Shown here in pieces: positions 61,208 to 64,000 of a DNA stretch of 64,000 nt; position 1 is the stretch's first letter; each line of letters begins with the position of its first letter. The DNA comes from Rhytidiadelphus loreus (taxonomy: Eukaryota; Streptophyta; Bryopsida; Hypnales; Hylocomiaceae). The translations under genes and the position numbers were made by a program. The stretch is taken from NCBI GenBank assembly GCA_947034895.1, contig OX344765.1:13521001-13585000 (forward strand). Reading direction: 5' to 3'. The notes below the pieces were generated by a model, which saw only the letters and a list, made by a program, of their open reading frames with translations, was not told where the DNA came from and did no database searches.

Positions 61208-61453
61208 ATGGTCAATTTCGTTAGAATGGCGGTATTCCGCATGCCATTTTAATGGAATATCTTCTAAAAATGGAGAATAAGTGTGCCACGATAGGGTCAT
61301 ACATGTGCCAATTTTATACCTAGCACATTCAAATCACTCCTAGTTCACACATTTCCACTCCCCTTGGACAATCTTTCCATTGTTTTCATTTTTTCAGTGG
61401 TTTCATTTTGTGCCATTTTAATGGAATACCGTCATTTTAACCAAATTGACCAT
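61208..61453 (+). repeat. ATGGTCAATTT MITE, copy 2
   Basis: The ends are ATGGTCAATTTCGTTAGAAT and ATTTTAACCAAATTGACCAT, and the inverted repeat continues inward (GGCGGTATTCC with GGAATACCGTC). It is longer than copy 1 at 43318-43543 because it keeps an inner part of the right terminus. ATTT-like sequence borders both sides. Confidence 0.85.
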
Positions 61454-62038
61454 ATTTGTGTCTACAGGTCCACAGATGTTCACCACGTCTAATTTTTAGT
61501 GCTCTAAACACTTGAACGTCAGAGAGTTGGCATTCTGAAACACATAAAACACATTATTTTAGCGAGTATGACTCTTTTTTTAGTAATAATAATGGGTTAC
61601 ATTGCCCATATTGAATTAGGGTAATTAGACCCCATTCGTGGCCCCTCTGACATCAAGAGTCAAAATTGAAAAATTTGTGTTGATTAGCCTTTTGGAGGGA
61701 AAAATAGTGTGAAAAAATATCTTTAAATTGTTTTTTTGTTGAATTTCTTAGGAAAGTTTGAAGTGAAAGGGTAGTAGACACCAATTAGTGTCTCTAGATT
61801 TGTTCAAAACAATTGTTCTTCAATGAGTTGAAATCCAAGGGCATTAGTATCTCAAAAGATGAGTGGATTTTACTTTAATTAATTGGATTAAGAATTGGTG
61901 CGAATGGGAAAAAAAATAGGGCTTAGCATTAGAAAGGGAGGGGGAGGGGGGGCAGAAATGGGGTTATCTACCTTAAACCTAGGTCAGCATCAGAAGTATT
62001 TTTAGAGGGTAGGACAATTAGCAAAAGCAACATCCGTT

Positions 62039-62990
62039 CACTAGAAGAAAAACACGTCCGGCACAACCAACTACTATGCAACTAGTGCCCTATGCAACTG
62101 TCATGCAACTAGTTTCCTCTCTATTTGCACCAAATCTAATGTAGTTGTTTTGTGTCATTGTTTTACAACATTCATTCATTGTTTTAGTTGCAAAGTAGTC
62201 ATTCTGTAGTTGCAAAAAAAGACTAGGAAACAACTAGTGTCCTATGCAACTATTATGCAACTGTAAAATGACCATAGTTGTTTCCTAGTTGTACGCTAGT
62301 TGTTTCTTAGTTGCACTCTAGTTGTTTTCTAGTTGCTTTCAAAGTTCATTCCCATTCGTGTTATATCAATTGACCCATATCAATTGTAAAGAGTACCATT
62401 AGATTGAACATATAAGACTTGTAAGTTGTTATAGTCTTATGTAATGAATTCTTTTGATAGAATTCTAAGATTTCTATAATTTGTGGGTTTCTACAATTTG
62501 TAGATTTTGTATATAAGAATTTAAAAAATAATTAAAATTCAAGAAATTTTATAATCTAGGAAATTGAATTTTGAAATCTAGGAAGAAGGTAGATCTGAAA
62601 TTTTGAAATCTAGGAAGAAGGTAGATTTGAAATTTTGAAATCTAGAAAAAGGTAGATTTGAAATTCAAAAATCTAAGAAAAAGGTAGTTCTGAAATTCTA
62701 AAATCTAGAAAGGAGGTAGATCTGAAAATTTGAAATCTACAAATCATTGAGATTTATATTTTAAAATTTACAAATCTACAAGTTGCAAGCAAGTTGCAAA
62801 CAAGTTGCACACAAGGATGAAGTTCTTTGTATGGTGTCGGATGACAAAAAACCTTGCAACTAGACTGCAACTAATGCGACTTGTCCACTGCAACTACGGA
62901 CTCTACATTGTCACCTAGTTGCAAACGTCCTATGCAACTACAAAATGAGTTGCATACTGTAGTTGCAAACCCCCTTATTTTCTTCTAGTG
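62039..62990. mobile_element. Non-autonomous CACTA (En/Spm) element, 952 bp
   Basis: It begins CACTAGAAGAAAAACACG and ends TTATTTTCTTCTAGTG, and GTT flanks both sides (62036-62038 and 62991-62993). Both subterminal regions are packed with the motif TGCAACTA or its complement TAGTTGCA in both orientations, over twenty occurrences with variants. This is the arrangement CACTA transposases bind. No transposase frame is present. Its termini match those of the 186-bp element at 17866-18051. Confidence 0.9.
62572..62750. repeat. About 30-35-bp tandem repeats inside the CACTA element
   Basis: The pattern GAAATCTAGGAAGAAGGTAG followed by AT(C/T)TGAAATTT recurs about five times with drift, in the AT-rich middle of the element. 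Confidence 0.75.
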
Positions 62991-62993
62991 GTT

Positions 62994-63882
62994 TGGGAAG
63001 GAGGTGTCAAAGCGATCCTCTAACATTCAAATCTCATGATGTCATATTTTTCTTTGATTTTCTAAAAGAAATTTGAAGGTAAGGGAGTATACTAGCTTTT
63101 AGGAAATATAACTTTTATGTCATTTGATGCTTGGAAGCTCAAAATGCTTGACTCTAGGGAGTAAGAAAAAAATGTAGAAACTTATAATTTAATTAAATTT
63201 TTTTTACCTTATAGAATATATTTATGAACATTTTTTGAGCTATGATTCATTAAATTTAGATAAGAGATGTGAGATTTATGAAGAATCTTGTTTTGTGGGC
63301 AATAAGGACATCTTTCTTAAAAAACAATGTATAAAATTTGTTTCTTTAATTCAATTTTAACAATTTTCAAAAAAAAAATGTTACTTAGGATATAAATTAC
63401 TTATTACAACAATCTCTATAATTAGGGTTGACATTTTTCAATTCAATTTTTGAACTATTATCAATTCAATTTTTCCTTCCATCTAATACCTACTTCCACT
63501 TGAAAAAAACACTTAATAATGATTTTTTATTTTTAAATTGACTTTTTTTTTCCTAGATTCTCAACTCAACGCACCATAAAGATGTAAACCTCAAAACTCT
63601 ATGGAGAAAATATTATAAGTTAAGGAAATTCAAACTTTGAAAACTTTGGAAAGCAAGGTGAATAAAAATGTTTTCTATTTACTTTGAACACTAATATCTT
63701 ATAATCTACATGGTCAAAGTGTAAGAAATATTGTCCACACATTCTCATACAAGTGCAAGATTTTATAGTTGAATATACCAAAAAAAGAATAGTATATTCT
63801 TCATCATAGCTCTTTGCACTAGAAATGGTAGATTTGAACAGTTTTTTTGGCAAAACATAGTCATGAACCTTTAAAAGTTAAT
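62994..63882 (+). repeat. TTAACCCC element F, partial
   Basis: The right part aligns with elements B, C and D (CTAATATCTTATAATCTACA, CACACATTCTCATAC, and the end CATAGTCATGAACCTTTAAA..GTTAA). The right terminus is decayed. The left border is unclear because the CACTA element abuts or interrupts this region. Confidence 0.55.
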
Positions 63883-64000
63883 ACAGTTAATCATAAAGTT
63901 CATCCTGTGTTTGTAAATGGTTTAACTAAGAATAGCACAACAAAAACACAAACCAAATTTTATAGGACCTCATTTTGGTGGTCCAAGGAGTTTTGTTCCA

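Noticed and set aside
1..64000. CRISPR arrays, bacterial operons, tRNA and rRNA genes
   Set aside because: No spaced repeat arrays of CRISPR type and no recognisable tRNA cloverleaf or rRNA core sequences were seen. Intron-rich plant genes exclude a prokaryotic origin.

Overview
This looks like nuclear DNA from a land plant. It holds seven recognisable loci. Five are plant-type protein genes: two AIG1/GIMAP-type GTPases (one cut by the window edge), an N-anchored cytochrome b5-like protein, an ankyrin plus double-BTB protein, and an L-type lectin receptor kinase. The sixth is the RNA polymerase II subunit RPB3, and the seventh a decayed pogo/Tigger transposase. GT-AG introns are short to moderate, genes sit as GC-richer islands in very AT-rich DNA, and miniature inverted-repeat elements are dense. 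Lineage cannot be fixed by eye. A non-seed plant such as a moss, liverwort or lycophyte is possible but unproven.

Layout. 1-1131 is the 3' part of an AIG1-type GTPase gene; a complete tandem paralogue lies at 10538-12657. Between them are MITEs, a decayed reading frame (5266-5790) and a roughly 700-bp inverted duplication (9678-10384) ending about 150 bp before the second GTPase start. 13.8-21 kb is gene-poor and carries TTAA-flanked elements and a small CACTA-type element. Spliced genes follow for a cytochrome b5-like protein (21532-22934) and the ankyrin/BTB protein (26130-30940). 31-37 kb is a nest of transposons inserted into each other. An intronless lectin receptor kinase occupies 36995-39187. 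39-50 kb is again repeats, including a three-layer nested insertion at 43049-44842. RPB3 (50149-53244) has an unusual acidic N-terminal extension and a repeat-filled first intron. After it come an eight-copy 98-bp tandem array (53934-54717), a complete pogo/Tigger element (56140-58826) whose transposase frame is broken by two TGA codons, more MITEs, and a 952-bp CACTA-type element with a clean target duplication (62039-62990).

The protein genes do not form a pathway: this is ordinary plant gene content (transcription, ER redox, signalling, GTPase) in a repeat-rich neighbourhood. The least ordinary signals are (i) at least five full-length elements of about 0.9-1 kb, plus a shorter and a partial one, mostly bounded by TTAA and CCCC/GGGG, which resembles piggyBac; (ii) elements that appear to reuse the same TTAA target; and (iii) the long foldback beside the GTPase gene. 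All coordinates and splice sites were read by eye without transcript support.
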